This document shows positions 20,939 to 31,351 of a stretch of 64,000 nt of DNA, piece by piece (the first letter of the stretch is position 1; the number at the start of each line of letters is the position of its first letter). The position numbers were made by a program, and so were the translations under genes. The stretch comes from Alopecurus myosuroides (Eukaryota; Streptophyta; Magnoliopsida; Poales; Poaceae), in contig CM054062.1 in the NCBI GenBank assembly GCA_028641055.1, forward strand, positions 22,452,536 to 22,516,535, in the 5' to 3' direction. The notes under the pieces are model-generated. The model had not been told where the DNA came from. It searched no databases and was given only the letters and a program-made list of their open reading frames with translations.

Positions 20939-22152
20939 GACGTATGAAAATAGGCTGGAATTGCTGATTTGGAATATTGGCTGACCAAATTCTATTGTTT
21001 GGAGTGGTATGGAAATCTGTGTCGAAAAACTAGTCCAATTCCACGAAACCCCCACGCGCGCGTACGCACCCTGCCGAAACGATTCCGAGCCTAATAGCTT
21101 GGAAAGCCTTGGAAAAACTTGCCCCCGTTCGCGTACCTATTCCTTCGAGCGAAACAGAAGAAGACTCCCGCTAGCCTTCCTGGAGGAGGCTTTCCGCTCG
21201 CGGCTCAAGCAACCAGCACCATGGCCTCCGGCAAGTCCTCCGCCCTGGCTCCCTCTCTTCATCTTGCCTCCTCCCTCTTCTCCCTCCGCTCTGTACCATC
21301 CCTCCTCTCCTTAGTCCCAGTCATGCATCTTTCCCGGCTCCTTCCCTGTAGGCCACCATGGCGGCGCTAGTGCTGGATGAGCGCCGCAGAGAAGGTAGAG
21401 GTAAGACGCCAGGCCCATCGGGCTGGTGTCTGCAGAGCCGGTCGAATCCATCGGTCATGTGCGATCGAAGATGACATTGTCATTCCACATGCACTTATTT
21501 AGGTCAGAGATCTCGAGTGATTCAGAACCCGACTCAGTGTCGAAGTCGATTATTTCCTCTCGCTCATGCTCCACAAGCTCGAGGCCTCAATGGAACGCGG
21601 CGTTGACACCGCCATGCGCGTCCACATCCTCCATGGCCGATTCGGGGAAAGGACGCCTCCAATCGTGTGGCGCGTTGATAAATAGACACTGCGCACGTAT
21701 GATGTTTTACTTCGAGCTGGTGGATTTAGTAACTGACGAGCGATCTATCATTTTTTACGAGGATTGCGCCGACGGGTTATTTATGCATGCTGGGCAGGAC
21801 GTCTGGCCGCGCGAGCTGGACGAGCTGCTCATACGTGAGTTCCTTACGGACTACAAGCTCACAGCAGCTGAACACGAGCGATTGCCGCCCGTCCGGCCGG
21901 CGTCGATGGCTAGCGAGGCTTTGTGTTGGTTGTACTCCGACGATCAAGGATATCCAGAAGGCGCTATGGTGCATGCTGTTTGTACATCCAAACAAGAATT
22001 GGAATTCGGTGATACCCTATGATTTCAACATTGAATTTTATGCACAACCAAACAAAAGATTTGGAATTAGAGCCCATTTCCTTTCCATCTTGGATTTGGA
22101 ATTCCTAGTCCAATGCAATTCCAAGAATTTTTTCCTACATCCAAACAGAGCA
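20939..22152 (+). mobile_element. PIF/Harbinger-like non-autonomous element, TSD TTA
   Basis: The left terminus CCCCCGTTTGGACGTA and the reverse complement of the right terminus TGCTCTGTTTGGATGTA share the core GTTTGGAyGTA followed by GAAAA. Both sides are flanked by TTA (20936-20938, 22153-22155), the duplication expected for PIF/Harbinger. The 1214-bp interior is GC-rich, unlike the AT-rich retrotransposon around it, and carries a 198-residue frame. No transposase is present. Confidence 0.75.
21426..22022 (+). CDS. uncharacterised ORF inside Harbinger-like element
   Basis: A 198-residue frame (MSAEPVESIGHVRSKMTL...). The middle has Ser-rich low complexity. The C-terminal half (about residues 95-170) is more protein-like, with MMFYFELVDLVTDERSIIF, CADGLFMHAGQDVWPRELDE and LLIREFLTDYKLTAAEHERL. 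No known family was recognised. The frame runs into the TIR-proximal sequence at its end, so the 3' end is probably artificial. It could be a captured host-gene fragment or chance; expression is not supported. Confidence 0.3.
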   Translation: MSAEPVESIGHVRSKMTLSFHMHLFRSEISSDSEPDSVSKSIISSRSCSTSSRPQWNAALTPPCASTSSMADSGKGRLQSCGALINRHCARMMFYFELVDLVTDERSIIFYEDCADGLFMHAGQDVWPRELDELLIREFLTDYKLTAAEHERLPPVRPASMASEALCWLYSDDQGYPEGAMVHAVCTSKQELEFGDTL

Positions 22153-22499
22153 TTAGTTTTTCTTCTAGTTGCCGCAAAAATTCCTGTTTAACTCTCGTTT
22201 TCATTGCATCTCTTGTTCAGAGTTGTTAGTTTTAGTATTGTTTTGTGAGTCCTTTCATGCTTGCTATAGCATTTATAGAGTTTTTGTTAAAGCATGTTTT
22301 GTATGGTGCTTGTTGGTAAAATAAACTGCTGCTTGAGGTAGAATTTTTAATGATGCAAGTAGAAATTTGTATAGACTATGGCTAGACTTTTTCATATCAT
22401 GCTAGATGTTATTTTAGTTTTAAACCCTTGTGGTTATTTAGTAGCATGATTAGCCTCAAATAGCTGAGAGTGTTTAATGTGCCATTGAAAGAATCATGA

Positions 22500-23879
22500 A
22501 TTGTTCTTGTCATATTGAAGCATAAATTTGTGGTGTTCTCCTTTGAATGTTTTATTTGGTTGTCTTGGCGCATGCTCACTCCATGTTTATGACTATGAAC
22601 CAGTCATGAATAGCCTCCATGATAATTTAGTTTTTGAACTTGTGGTACCACTTATGCTTTGATTAGTGATGTTTATGTCGCTATGCATGATTATGGCTCT
22701 TATACTCTCCTGATTTGTCGCTCACAGTCTTTTGCTAGACTCCACCTGTACTGAGTATGATCTCTACTGGTACATCTAACGCCCAAAAACAAAAGTTTTC
22801 CCATTATGTCCACCATACCTACCTACATGTGGTATTTAACCGCCACTCCAAAGTAAATTGCTGATGTGTTACCTTTAAAACTTTCAAAATTACTCTTGTT
22901 TTGTGCTCCTATTTAGCTCATGAGGACGTAAATAGAGAATCTTTATCTCACTTGTTGATTGGACTTTCACACCCTGGACTAGTGGCTTCATCCGCTTATC
23001 CAATGATAGAAGAGCTGGCAGCGAGGTGCCCAGCCCCAAATTAATAACACAAATTCTCTTCACTATTTTTTTCCCCTGATTTGTTAGTCAAAGTATAATT
23101 ATGTAAACAAAAGAGAAAGAGAGATGGCCTTCTACCCAGAAGCGTCCTTCTATGGGAGCCGCTCTTGTGAATTCTAGTTGGCTTGTGACGTACTGTATTT
23201 TCTATTGACCATTCATTGACATAAGCATACACCTCTCTTAAAATATAGACACTCCTCCATGGTATGTGATTGTTGGCATGCACCCGAGGATTCGGTTAGC
23301 CATGGTTTGTGAAAGATGGTTGGGAGGAGTGTCAAGTTTTTATACCTTTGTTTAATAAAATAAAAGCTCTAGAACATGAGTGATCCATGCTTCCCTCTGC
23401 AAAGGGGCTTTCTTTTACTTTTATGTTGAGTCTCCATCTTCTAACTTTATGCACGGTTGAGAGGGCATAGTTGCCATTCTGAGTTTTATGTGCAATTGTC
23501 CCAGAAACATTATTAATTGATTCATGATGTGTTATTGTTTGTTCTCCAATTATTTGTTCTAGTCTTCCTCATGAACTTTGAAGGTGTCCCTGGAATTTAT
23601 GTTTTGCCCCACTCTTAAGGACTAGCGAAATATCACTTTGACATGTTTTCTCTATACTTGAAACAAACATATATCTTTCGTTGCATTGTTATTCATGATC
23701 TTTTATTTGAGTTACTTCTCATAATGCAAGGTGATTGCTATGCTTTATTATTAAAGTTCTATTTATCATGCTTGTGTTAAAGTTCTATGATCTCAGCTTA
23801 CTTATGCTTTAACATTATTGATGATCACGTTTATGTTGGTAGCATGTCACCCTAGAAATTATGTGTTTTTATGGTTTAT
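22500..23879 (+). other. conserved noncoding 3' block of element A
   Basis: This block has no convincing gene but is closely similar to 52950-54190 in element C. Both include AGCTCATGAGGACGTAAATA, then GAATCTTTATCTCACTTGTT, then GAAGAGCTGGCAGCG(A/G)GGTG. The LTRs of A and C differ clearly, so the noncoding block is better conserved than the LTRs. Confidence 0.7.
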
Positions 23880-23897
23880 CTACTCGAGGACGAGTAG
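23880..23897 (+). promoter_or_regulatory. AGGA-loop hairpin before 3' LTR (element A)
   Basis: CTACTCG-AGGA-CGAGTAG forms a perfect 7-bp stem with an AGGA loop, 19 nt upstream of the 3' LTR. Equivalent hairpins with different stems occur at 54190-54209 (C) and 59127-59146 (E). Confidence 0.6.
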
Positions 23898-23916
23898 GAA
23901 CTAAGCTCGGGGATTC

Positions 23917-25483
23917 TGATACGTCATAAACGTATCCTTAATTTCTGATGTTCCATGTTGTTTTCTTATTGTTTCCCACATGTTTTTTACACACTTTATG
24001 CCATTTTTATTGATTTTCTGGACTAATCTATTGGCAAGATGCCACAGAGCTAGTTCCCTGTTTTCTGCTGTTTTTAGTTTTAGAAAAGTTGTCCTCGAAA
24101 TAATCTCAGAATTGGAACATTTGAAGCCGGAAGTCTTAAAATTCCCGAAGGTTCCACGGAGTCCCGAAGAGACCTAGAGGGAGGCCTCAGGGGGGCCACA
24201 CCATAGGGCGGCGCCCCCCACTGGCCGCGCCATGGGGTGGTGTGGGCGCCCCCGCCTCCATCGCCTTTGCCCTTTCGCCTATTTATACCCCCGAGACGTA
24301 AACCCTAAGAATATACCACTTCGTCCCGAAAAACACCCGAGGTCACCGTCATCGTCATCCCGAGATCGGGAGGGTTCTGGAGCTCTCCCTGGCACCCTGC
24401 CGGGAGGGGAGTTCATCACCGGAGAGGTCTACACCACCATGCCCTGCTCCGAAGTGATGCGTGAGTAGTTCATCCCTGGACTACGGGTCCATAGAAGTAG
24501 CTAGATGGTTCTTCTCTCCAATTTGGACCTCATGTTTAGATCTTGTGAGCTACCTAACACGATCAAGATCATCTTTATGTAATGCTACATGTTGTGTTTG
24601 CTGCGATCTGATGAATGTTGAATGCTATGTCTTCTGATTATCAATCAATCATGTTATCTTCATGCATATGTTATTTATGATCTTGCATGCTCTTCGTTAT
24701 TAGTAGATGCTCTAGCCAAGTAGATGCTAGTAACTCCAAGAGGGAGTATTTATGCTCGATAGTGGGTTCATGCCTCCTTTGCATCTATGCTCGAGTGACA
24801 GAAACGTGACGGATGGAGGATGTGCTATTGCCATTAGGGAGAAAACAACGGTGTTTCCCTAGTTTACATTACACACTTTCTTACGGCGATAACCTGTTGC
24901 TTGCAACTTAATACCCAACGTTTGTTCGGATGATATTCGGATGGTGGATTATTAGACATAGATGCAGTTGGATGACGGTCTATGTATTTTGTTGTAATGC
25001 CCGCATGAATCACATAGTAATCATTATGTCTTGCATATGCACTACGGTGCAACCTTCATTTCCGTCAATTGCCCAACTGTAATTTGTTCACACCACATAT
25101 TATTTATCTTTCATGGAGAGACACCACTAGTGAACTGTGGACCCCGGTCCATTTTCCTCATACTGATAAAATACCTACTGCTTTCATACTATTCCTACTG
25201 TTTTCCACACCATACGTTTAACCTCTTTGTGTTCAGCAAAAACGGTGAGATTGACAACCTCACTGCTTCGTTGGGGCAAAGTGATTTGATTGTGTTGTGT
25301 GGGTTCCATGTTGCTGCTGAACCGGAAGTGCGCCCTGCCATCTCAGCTGCTTCAACCTTCTGAAATTACTTCTTCCTCCTATTGGTCGATTCAACCTTGG
25401 TTTCTTTCTATGGGAAACTTGTTGTTGCACTCTTCACACCTTCCTCTTGGGATCTCCCAACGAACGTGTGTTCACACGCATCA
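23917..25483 (+). repeat. 3' LTR of element A
   Basis: 1567 bp, TG...CA, followed by the target-site copy GGGTC. It matches the 5' LTR with scattered substitutions and small indels. Confidence 0.9.
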
Positions 25484-25541
25484 GGGTCCTCAATTTTACT
25501 TTGGAAGGTGTCGTGGTGTGGAGAAGACAGATTCCATGGGA

Positions 25542-26342
25542 TGGCTTATGTTTGGGGCCGATGGACACTATGGGTACCCGGGGAGGGATCGCACGCCTAG
25601 ATGGCACGCTCTCTACACTGCAAACAACAAGATCTACCCAGGTTCGGGGCCCTTGTGTGGAGGTAACACCCCTACACCTGTCTCTCTCTCTGTATATGTG
25701 GTGATGAGTGCAATGGTTCCTCAAGCTCAAGGAGCTAGAGGAAGAAGAAGCTCTATTGCTATCCCTCTCTCTGTAAACTATCAGCACTTCTCCTCTCAGA
25801 ATATCAGCCACCCTCACACAGGAGGGGTGTGTCCACCTTACATACTGGTGGCTACCAACTATTAGTACAAGATTAGGTGACTACACACTGTGCCGTATGG
25901 CACGCTTCCGCTTATCCGCTGACAGACGCCGAAAGTCTCCGCTGCCGTGGTCGCTAACATGTCATGTCCCCCTTGTCAGAGACAGGACGTGGCCTCGCCC
26001 ATACAGCGCACTGTACGAGCGTATGCATACGCATCATCATGCCTAGTAAGTTGAACCGCACGTCTGTACTCTTCCTGGATATACGGGATCACAACGGCTC
26101 CATTGACTTTCCCTCCGAGAAGAGTAAGCCCCTTGCCTATCCGGACCCACCAAACGCTACTCGGTATGTCCGGTCAATACTCGTATCATCAATTGACTCC
26201 TTGTCCTTCCTACCGAGATAGATCCATCTCGGTAGATGTTCTACTCGATAGCTCCCTACTCGGTACGGCCAACCTCGGCAGTCCGTACCCAAAACACCAT
26301 TTCTTACCTATCTTGCCCCTACTCGGGGGCAGCCCCCCGACA
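25542..26342 (+). repeat. left LTR of element B
   Basis: Direct repeat of 29572-30370, about 801 bp, with CAGGTTCGGGG near the start and a final CCCCCCGACA. Confidence 0.75.
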
Positions 26343-27171
26343 TTAGTCCCCGAAGCTGGTATGGTCCGGTGAACTCAGACGCTGGGTCGTGCCAGCTTAA
26401 ACCAATTTCCTCCACAATGCATAACCGAGATGCACCCATCTCGGTCGAGTTCCCACTCGAACTCGGATTCAATCCACCACTTCTTGGTGAATTTACTCCC
26501 TTCAACCGAGTAGGCCACGCTGCTTTGCATTTTATCGAGATCCCAACACTTAGCCAATTTTCGACAAATTTTGCCGCTCAAACGAGATTGCCTAGTTATC
26601 TTCGCGTGTAAGGCTCAACATGTGGCGCAGAACCGAAGCCCACGTCGCCTCGGTTCCCGTGCGGTTGCAGCGCACGCGCCACACCCACGCCCCTCACTGC
26701 ACAATGGGCCCATGCACCATCGCGTCCATTCGCAGAAAGGCACTCAAGTGCCCACGTCGTGCGACGTGGGATTAACTGCGCCAGTTACGCGCGGTAATAC
26801 TACTGTGTGCGTTTCTCTGGATGCAGTAACTCCCACGCACCCACGTTCGCCTCCGCAACGGATCCGGAGCAGTTACTGCGTTTAGAGGGTATAAATACCC
26901 ACGCGTCGCCCGTCGTACCGTTTTCCTCGCCATTTGCCTCTTCTTTCTTCTTCCTTGCTCCTCGCTTGCGCGCACACAGAACACACTGTTCCGCCGCGCG
27001 ACGTCGAGCACCACCGTGCCTTGAGGAGAGCACTTCACCGCTGCGACACCGCGCACCGGAGCGCCGCCGCGCACCAAGATCTCTCTGCTTCTCGCGGATC
27101 TTCCTCGCTCTACACCGTACTGCTTCCTTCTTGCCGGTCTTCTTCGACTTCCTCGCCGCGGACAACACGCC

Positions 27172-29208
27172 ATGATGTTTGTCTTCGGCGCAACCGTGGC
27201 CCTTCTTTGCCCTCTACGGCTCGAGCCCCTCCTCGCGGTCGCGCGCATCTCGGAGGAGCCGAGATCCAAAACCGCCGAGATGGACCTCGAGCCCGTCTAC
27301 TACCTACACCTCCAAGATCCTGCATCCACCCACGGAGCCTGGCAGGGCTCCGATGTGGTTTCGTCGGACATCCAGTGGCTCGTCAACACGCGCCGCGTGC
27401 CGTCGGGTGTCGTTTGCAGCCCCCTGGCAACGAGGTGGAGCCGCAACCCGGAGACGGCGAACACGTCGTCATCCTCAGCCACTTCAAGCATGGATTCGAC
27501 CTTCCCATCTCCGAGTTCATGCAAAAGTTCCTCCATCACTTCGGTTTGCAACCTCACCGTCTCCCTGCTAATGCAATTACCATGCTTTCCACTTTTGTCA
27601 CCTTCTCAGAAGCTTATCACGGTATCTACCCCATGGTAGATATTTGGGCCAAATACTTTCACTTTCGCTAGCAAGTTCTCTCAACACCGCCGATCCGAAT
27701 GCCCCCAAAACCATGACCCAATGTGGCACCGCCATGATTGTCTACCGGAACACCACCGAGTATCCCCGAGTTCAGGGACTCGATTCCTGCCGCAAGTGGC
27801 AGAGGGGATTCTTCTATGTGAAGAATCCCGACCCGGAGGAGGGCGCCGAGCAGGAGGATCTCATCAAGCTTCCTCCCTTTCGCATCAATCTCCCCACTGC
27901 AATGGTGAACTGGAGGTACTATCCGAAAAAGACTGTACGCGAGGTGAACGTTGCAGACGGCCGCCTGAAGCAGCTCGTCAAGGATGGGCTCTGAGCTGAT
28001 GACCTTATCGCCACCTGAGTGAGCCGTCGGGTCCTACCTCTGCAACTCAGGGCCCACAAGATGTTCTTCATGGGCGGGGCCCGAGACTGCACGCGCACCA
28101 CCACCTTCGAGCTCAGCAAGAAGGAGGTGGCCATCTGGGCCAGGTGCATCGCCAAGGTCACCCTCTCTGAAACTTGGGACTGGGGACTCGAGCCCTTCAG
28201 CCGAGATAGGCGGGCGCCCCGAGTAAGTATCTGCCATCCTACCGAGTTGCTTTCTTCCGAGTTCACTTAGCTCCTTATGCTTTATTTTTTGCATGCCCTA
28301 CCGAGTAGAGTACATCTCGGTCTCTTCAAGTTCACTTAGCTCCTTGTGCTTTATGTTTCGCATGCCCTACCGAGTAGAGTACATCTCAGACTCTTCCGAG
28401 TTCAGTTAGGTCCTTATGCTTTATGTTTCGCATGCCCTACCGAGTAGAGTACATCTCGGTCTCTTCCAAGTTCGCCTAGTTTTGCTATTTATGCTTTGTG
28501 TTTCGCATGTGCAGCACTTTGATCGCCAGAGAGAGGAGAACAAGGAGGCCCTCTCAGATAATTGGAAACTGACCGGACTGAGGATGATGTCGAGCAGTTC
28601 GACGTCCAGGACACGCTCCCCACCCCGCTTGTACATCCTCCTGCTCAACCTGGTAAGTCCCTGAGTTCCAACCTCAATCCGGGACTGGTCCGAGGATGAT
28701 GAAGGTGACAGTGATGACGATTGTGTTCTTATGGAGGTATATAACCCCTTCTCGTCTCATTTGTGTACTCTGTTTCCTTGTTCCCAGCTGACTTGGAAGA
28801 TCAGGTGATTGACGCGGCGCCCGTGTCCATCGCCGCCCCCGTGGAACTGAAGAAGAGGGCCGGAAGCGGCAGCGTCGAGCCCCCACCCAAACGACACAAG
28901 AAATCCGGTAACAAGGGTCCCAAGGGTGGCAAGGTCACGGTGAAACGCCAAAAGAACCTGCGGCCCACGGTCGACGGGTAAGTTACTTCTGAGACGCTTC
29001 ATGTTTGCATATTCCTTTCTTTTCTTTGCCTTTGCATTTTCTTCACTCTTCTGTTTTTTCCTTTCCTCAAGTGATCCCCTTGATGTTGAAGACTCTGAGG
29101 CGCCCGCAGGACCGAGTAACGCCCGCGGAGTTATTGACCTTGATTCTGAGGACATGGACACCCACACCGACGACCGGTCCGAGATGCCCCTCCCGAACCG
29201 AGAAGACT
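27172..29208 (+). pseudogene. putative gypsy-type transposon protein (element B)
   Basis: The first exon region reads DVVSSDIQWLVNTRRVPSGV, then after a frameshift near 27412 HVVILSHFKHGFDLPISEFM, GLQPHRLPANAITMLSTFVT and YHGIYPMVDIWAKYFHFR. This is the conserved core of the plant putative gypsy-type transposon family (PF04195 type). A stop (27669-27671) and another frameshift separate MTQCGTAMIVYRNTTEYPRV and the rest, to a GT donor at 28223. Later exons follow: HFDRQREENKEALSDNWKL (from 28515), a Lys-rich exon (about 28789-28979) and an acidic last exon ending at 29208. It is followed by a Gln-rich frame (29241-29585). Role in transposition unknown; this copy is inactive. Confidence 0.65.
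28261..28480 (+). repeat. 70-bp tandem repeat in an intron
   Basis: Three copies of a 69-70-bp unit containing GCATGCCCTACCGAGTAGAG (at 28291, 28360 and 28430), followed by a partial copy. They lie between two coding segments of the element B gene, in its intron. Confidence 0.85.
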
Positions 29209-29571
29209 AGGATCTCGGCGCAGGCGACACGGGCGCCGAGATGGACGTTCAAGAGACTCCGGAACAACCGGAGTCGGCCACCGAGCAGCAACACGAGCAA
29301 CAACCCGAGAAGCAGCCAAAACAGCAACCCGAAGTCGCGGCGCAGCAGCAAGCGCAGCATCAACCAGTTTCTCCAACATCCACCGCAACAACATCGCCAA
29401 ACCCCCCGAGAAGAAGTTCCCCACTGGAAGTAGCAACAGCAGCAAAAACAACCACAACCACCAACGCGACAGCAGAAACATCACCCAGCACCGCACCAAC
29501 GCCAGAGGCCCAATTTTATCAGCAGCAACAACAACCAGCTCAACCTCCACAGCGGCGAACCCATCTCCCGA

Positions 29572-30370
29572 TGACTTATGTTTGAGGCCGATGGACACTG
29601 TGGGTACCCGGGAAGGGATCGCACGCCTAGCAGACGCGCTCTCTACACTGCAAACAACAAGATCTACACAGGTTCGGGGTCCTCGTGTGGAGGTAACACC
29701 CCTACTCCTGCCTCTCTCTGTATATGTGGTGATGAGTACAATGGTTCCTCAAGCTCAAGGAGCTAGAGGAAGAAGAAGCTCTACTGCTATCCCTCTCTCT
29801 GTAAACTATCAACACTTCTCCTCTCAGAATATCAGCTACCCTCACACAGCAGATGTGTGGCCACCTTATATACTGGTGGCCACCAACTATTAGTATAAGA
29901 TTAGGTGACTACACACTGTGCCTTATGGCACGCTTCCGCTTATCCGCTGACAGACGCCGAAAGTCTCTGCTGTCGTGGTCGCTGACATGTCATATCCCCC
30001 TTGTCAGAGACAGGACGTGGCCTCGCCCATACAACGCACTGTACCAGCGTATGCATACACATCATCATGCCTAGTAAGTTGAATCGCACGCCTGTACTCT
30101 TCCTGGATATACGGGATCACAATGGCTCCATTGACTTTCCCTTTGAGAAGAGTAAGCCCCTTGCCTCTCCGGACCCACCAAGCGCTATTTCGTCAGTCCG
30201 GACAATACTCGTATCTTCAATTGACTCCTTGTCCTTCCTACCGAGATAGATCCATCTTGGTAGCCGTTCTACCCGGTAGCTCCCTACTCGGTACGGCCCA
30301 ACTCGGCAGTCCGTACCCAAAACACCATTTCTTACCAATCTTGCCCCTACTCGGGGGTAGCCTCCCGATA
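29572..30370 (+). repeat. right LTR of element B
   Basis: Direct repeat of 25542-26342, about 799 bp, starting TGACTTATGTTTGAGG. The end reads CCTCCCGATA where the left copy has CCCCCCGACA. The next base, 30371, resumes LINE sequence. Confidence 0.75.
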
Positions 30371-30689
30371 GAAGGATTTTTGGACGGGACAAGAGTTGTT
30401 GGCTGATCGTTTCCCTCGTCTCTTTTTGTTTTCAGAGAAGGAAGAAATCAGTGTCCGTGAATTTTTGACTGTGGTTGATTTCAGTCTTTTCACTCGCGTT
30501 ATCACCTCGGGATTTTGAGGAATTTCAAGACCTTCATGTGTGGTTGAATATGCTCCAGTCAGCAAGTAGTCACCACGATGGCTGATTCTAGACGTTTTGT
30601 GTGGGGTAAAACTTCATATGCAGTTGCCCACTTCTACAAATATATGTTTCAATGTGTCCCCAAGGACAACGTCATGGCGCAGTGGATCT

Positions 30690-30880
30690 TCGGGCAACCA
30701 ACCCGGCACATCCAATTTCGATCAACAACTTGGAGGTATGGCTGAGTGGCTTAAGGCATTGGTTTGCTAAATCGACATACAAGAAGATTGTATCATGGGT
30801 TCGAATCCCATTTCCTCCGGCACGGAAGTAGAACGGGCGGGCGAAATTACGTGAGAGAAAGAACCTCAGATTGATGGTCT
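30690..30880 (+). other. mitochondrial DNA insert (NUMT) in LINE
   Basis: About 190 bp that does not belong to the LINE frame. The left LINE part stops after GTGGATCTT and the right part resumes at AGAAATCGCG, so that WI and KSRCLSKLK would be adjacent without the insert. The insert contains an intact organellar-type tRNA-Ser. I recognise the tRNA as the plant mitochondrial form from memory; no alignment was run. Confidence 0.65.
30732..30819 (+). tRNA. trnS-GCU: trnS-GCU, mitochondrial type, nuclear copy
   Basis: An 88-nt class II tRNA with a 7-bp acceptor stem (one T-T mismatch), anticodon GCT at 30766-30768 in the loop TTGCTAA, a long variable arm (CATACAAGAAGATTGTAT) and T-arm GGTTCGAATCC. 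Discriminator base G. It matches the plant mitochondrial serine tRNA rather than the nuclear one. As a nuclear insert it is unlikely to be used: nothing suggests Pol III termination directly downstream. Confidence 0.8.
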
Positions 30881-31351
30881 AGAAATCGCGTTGTCTATCG
30901 AAACTTAAGGTGTTTTCCTGGCTTTTGATCAATGACCGTCTTAATACCAAGGACTTGATGCTGCATAAGCACTGGATTTTTGAGGGAGGGCTCGGATTGT
31001 ATCTTATGCAACAATTCTCACATGGAAGACATATACCATCTCTTCTTTGAGTGTGACTTTGCCAAAGCTTGTTGGAATTCAGTTGGTATCCAGTGGAATA
31101 CCTCTGCCGGTTTGAGGGATAGCTTTCTATCAACGACAAAATCGTTCCCTGGTCCTTGTGCACTGGAGATTTTTGCTTCAGTGATTTGGATTATTTGGAA
31201 GGCCAGAAATAATTTCATCTTCGAATCCATTACCCCTTCCCTAGCTGCTTGGAAGAGGTGTTTCAAAGAGGACATTCTTCTGCACCAATATGAAATAAAA
31301 GGAAATCTAGTCCCCCATCTTGTAGATTGGACTCTTACTCTCTTCCCCTAG

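Larger units (their letters stand above)
16941..25483 (+). mobile_element. LTR retrotransposon A, Athila-like, non-autonomous, TSD GGGTC
   Basis: The two LTRs (16941-18518 and 23917-25483) both start TGATACGTCATAAACG and end GTTCACACGCATCA, and are flanked by GGGTC at 16936-16940 and 25484-25488. A primer binding site complementary to tRNA-Asp lies 10 nt after the 5' LTR. The interior has a decayed ORF chain with no gag, protease, reverse transcriptase or integrase, so mobilisation must have depended on another element. A PIF/Harbinger-like element is inserted at 20939-22152. A hairpin and a short purine-rich tract precede the 3' LTR. Confidence 0.9.
25542..30370 (+). mobile_element. LTR element B carrying a gypsy-type transposon protein gene
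   Basis: Two direct repeats of about 800 bp (25542-26342 and 29572-30370) bracket 3.2 kb. They share TGrCTTATGTTTGrGGCCGA at the start and CTACTCGGGGG near the end. The unit sits inside the LINE reading frame. The interior codes for a protein of the plant putative gypsy-type transposon family, but has no gag, reverse transcriptase or integrase, no recognisable primer binding site, and no purine tract before the second LTR. The duplication is unclear: TGGGA on the left, and at most a remnant GA on the right. Confidence 0.7.
16660..31351 (+). mobile_element. 5'-truncated LINE, split by three insertions
   Basis: The LINE segments lie at about 16660-16940, 25489-25541, 30371-30689 and 30881-31351. 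Read in order they form one ORF2 C-terminal region: KLAGLAAWDMVCQPKDRGGL, GIINLELQNKALLLKHLHKF, VFSLIDMYRSITSCQLGDGS, then SILLWKVSW and GEDRFHG, then DFWTGQELLADRFPRLFSF, and FVWGKTSYAVAHFYKYMF. The last segment is the RVT zinc-binding domain and tail. The gaps are filled by retrotransposon A, element B and a mitochondrial insert. The reverse transcriptase part is missing. Several stops and frameshifts make it inactive. Confidence 0.75.
30371..31351 (+). pseudogene. LINE ORF2 C-terminal / RVT zinc-binding domain
   Basis: Reads DFWTGQELLADRFPRLFSFS, EKEEISVREFLTVVDFSLF and FVWGKTSYAVAHFYKYMFQ, and is then interrupted at 30690-30880 by mitochondrial DNA. It resumes with RCLSKLKVFSWLLINDRLNT, a frameshift near 30978, and the zinc-binding part DCILCNNSHMEDIYHLFFEC. 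The tail KARNNFIFESITPSLAAWKR ends in a stop at 31349-31351. This is the usual 3' coding end of plant L1-type LINEs. Frameshifts and the insertion make it inactive. Confidence 0.8.

Noticed and set aside
22918..22960. CTCATGAGGACG as a possible hammerhead ribozyme core
   Set aside because: The required CUGAUGA and GAAA core is not complete and the flanking helices do not form.
23041..23283. Conserved antisense protein in the shared 3' block of A and C
   Set aside because: Only a short FLFCLHNY-like piece is shared; the rest differs and start positions do not match, so DNA similarity explains it.
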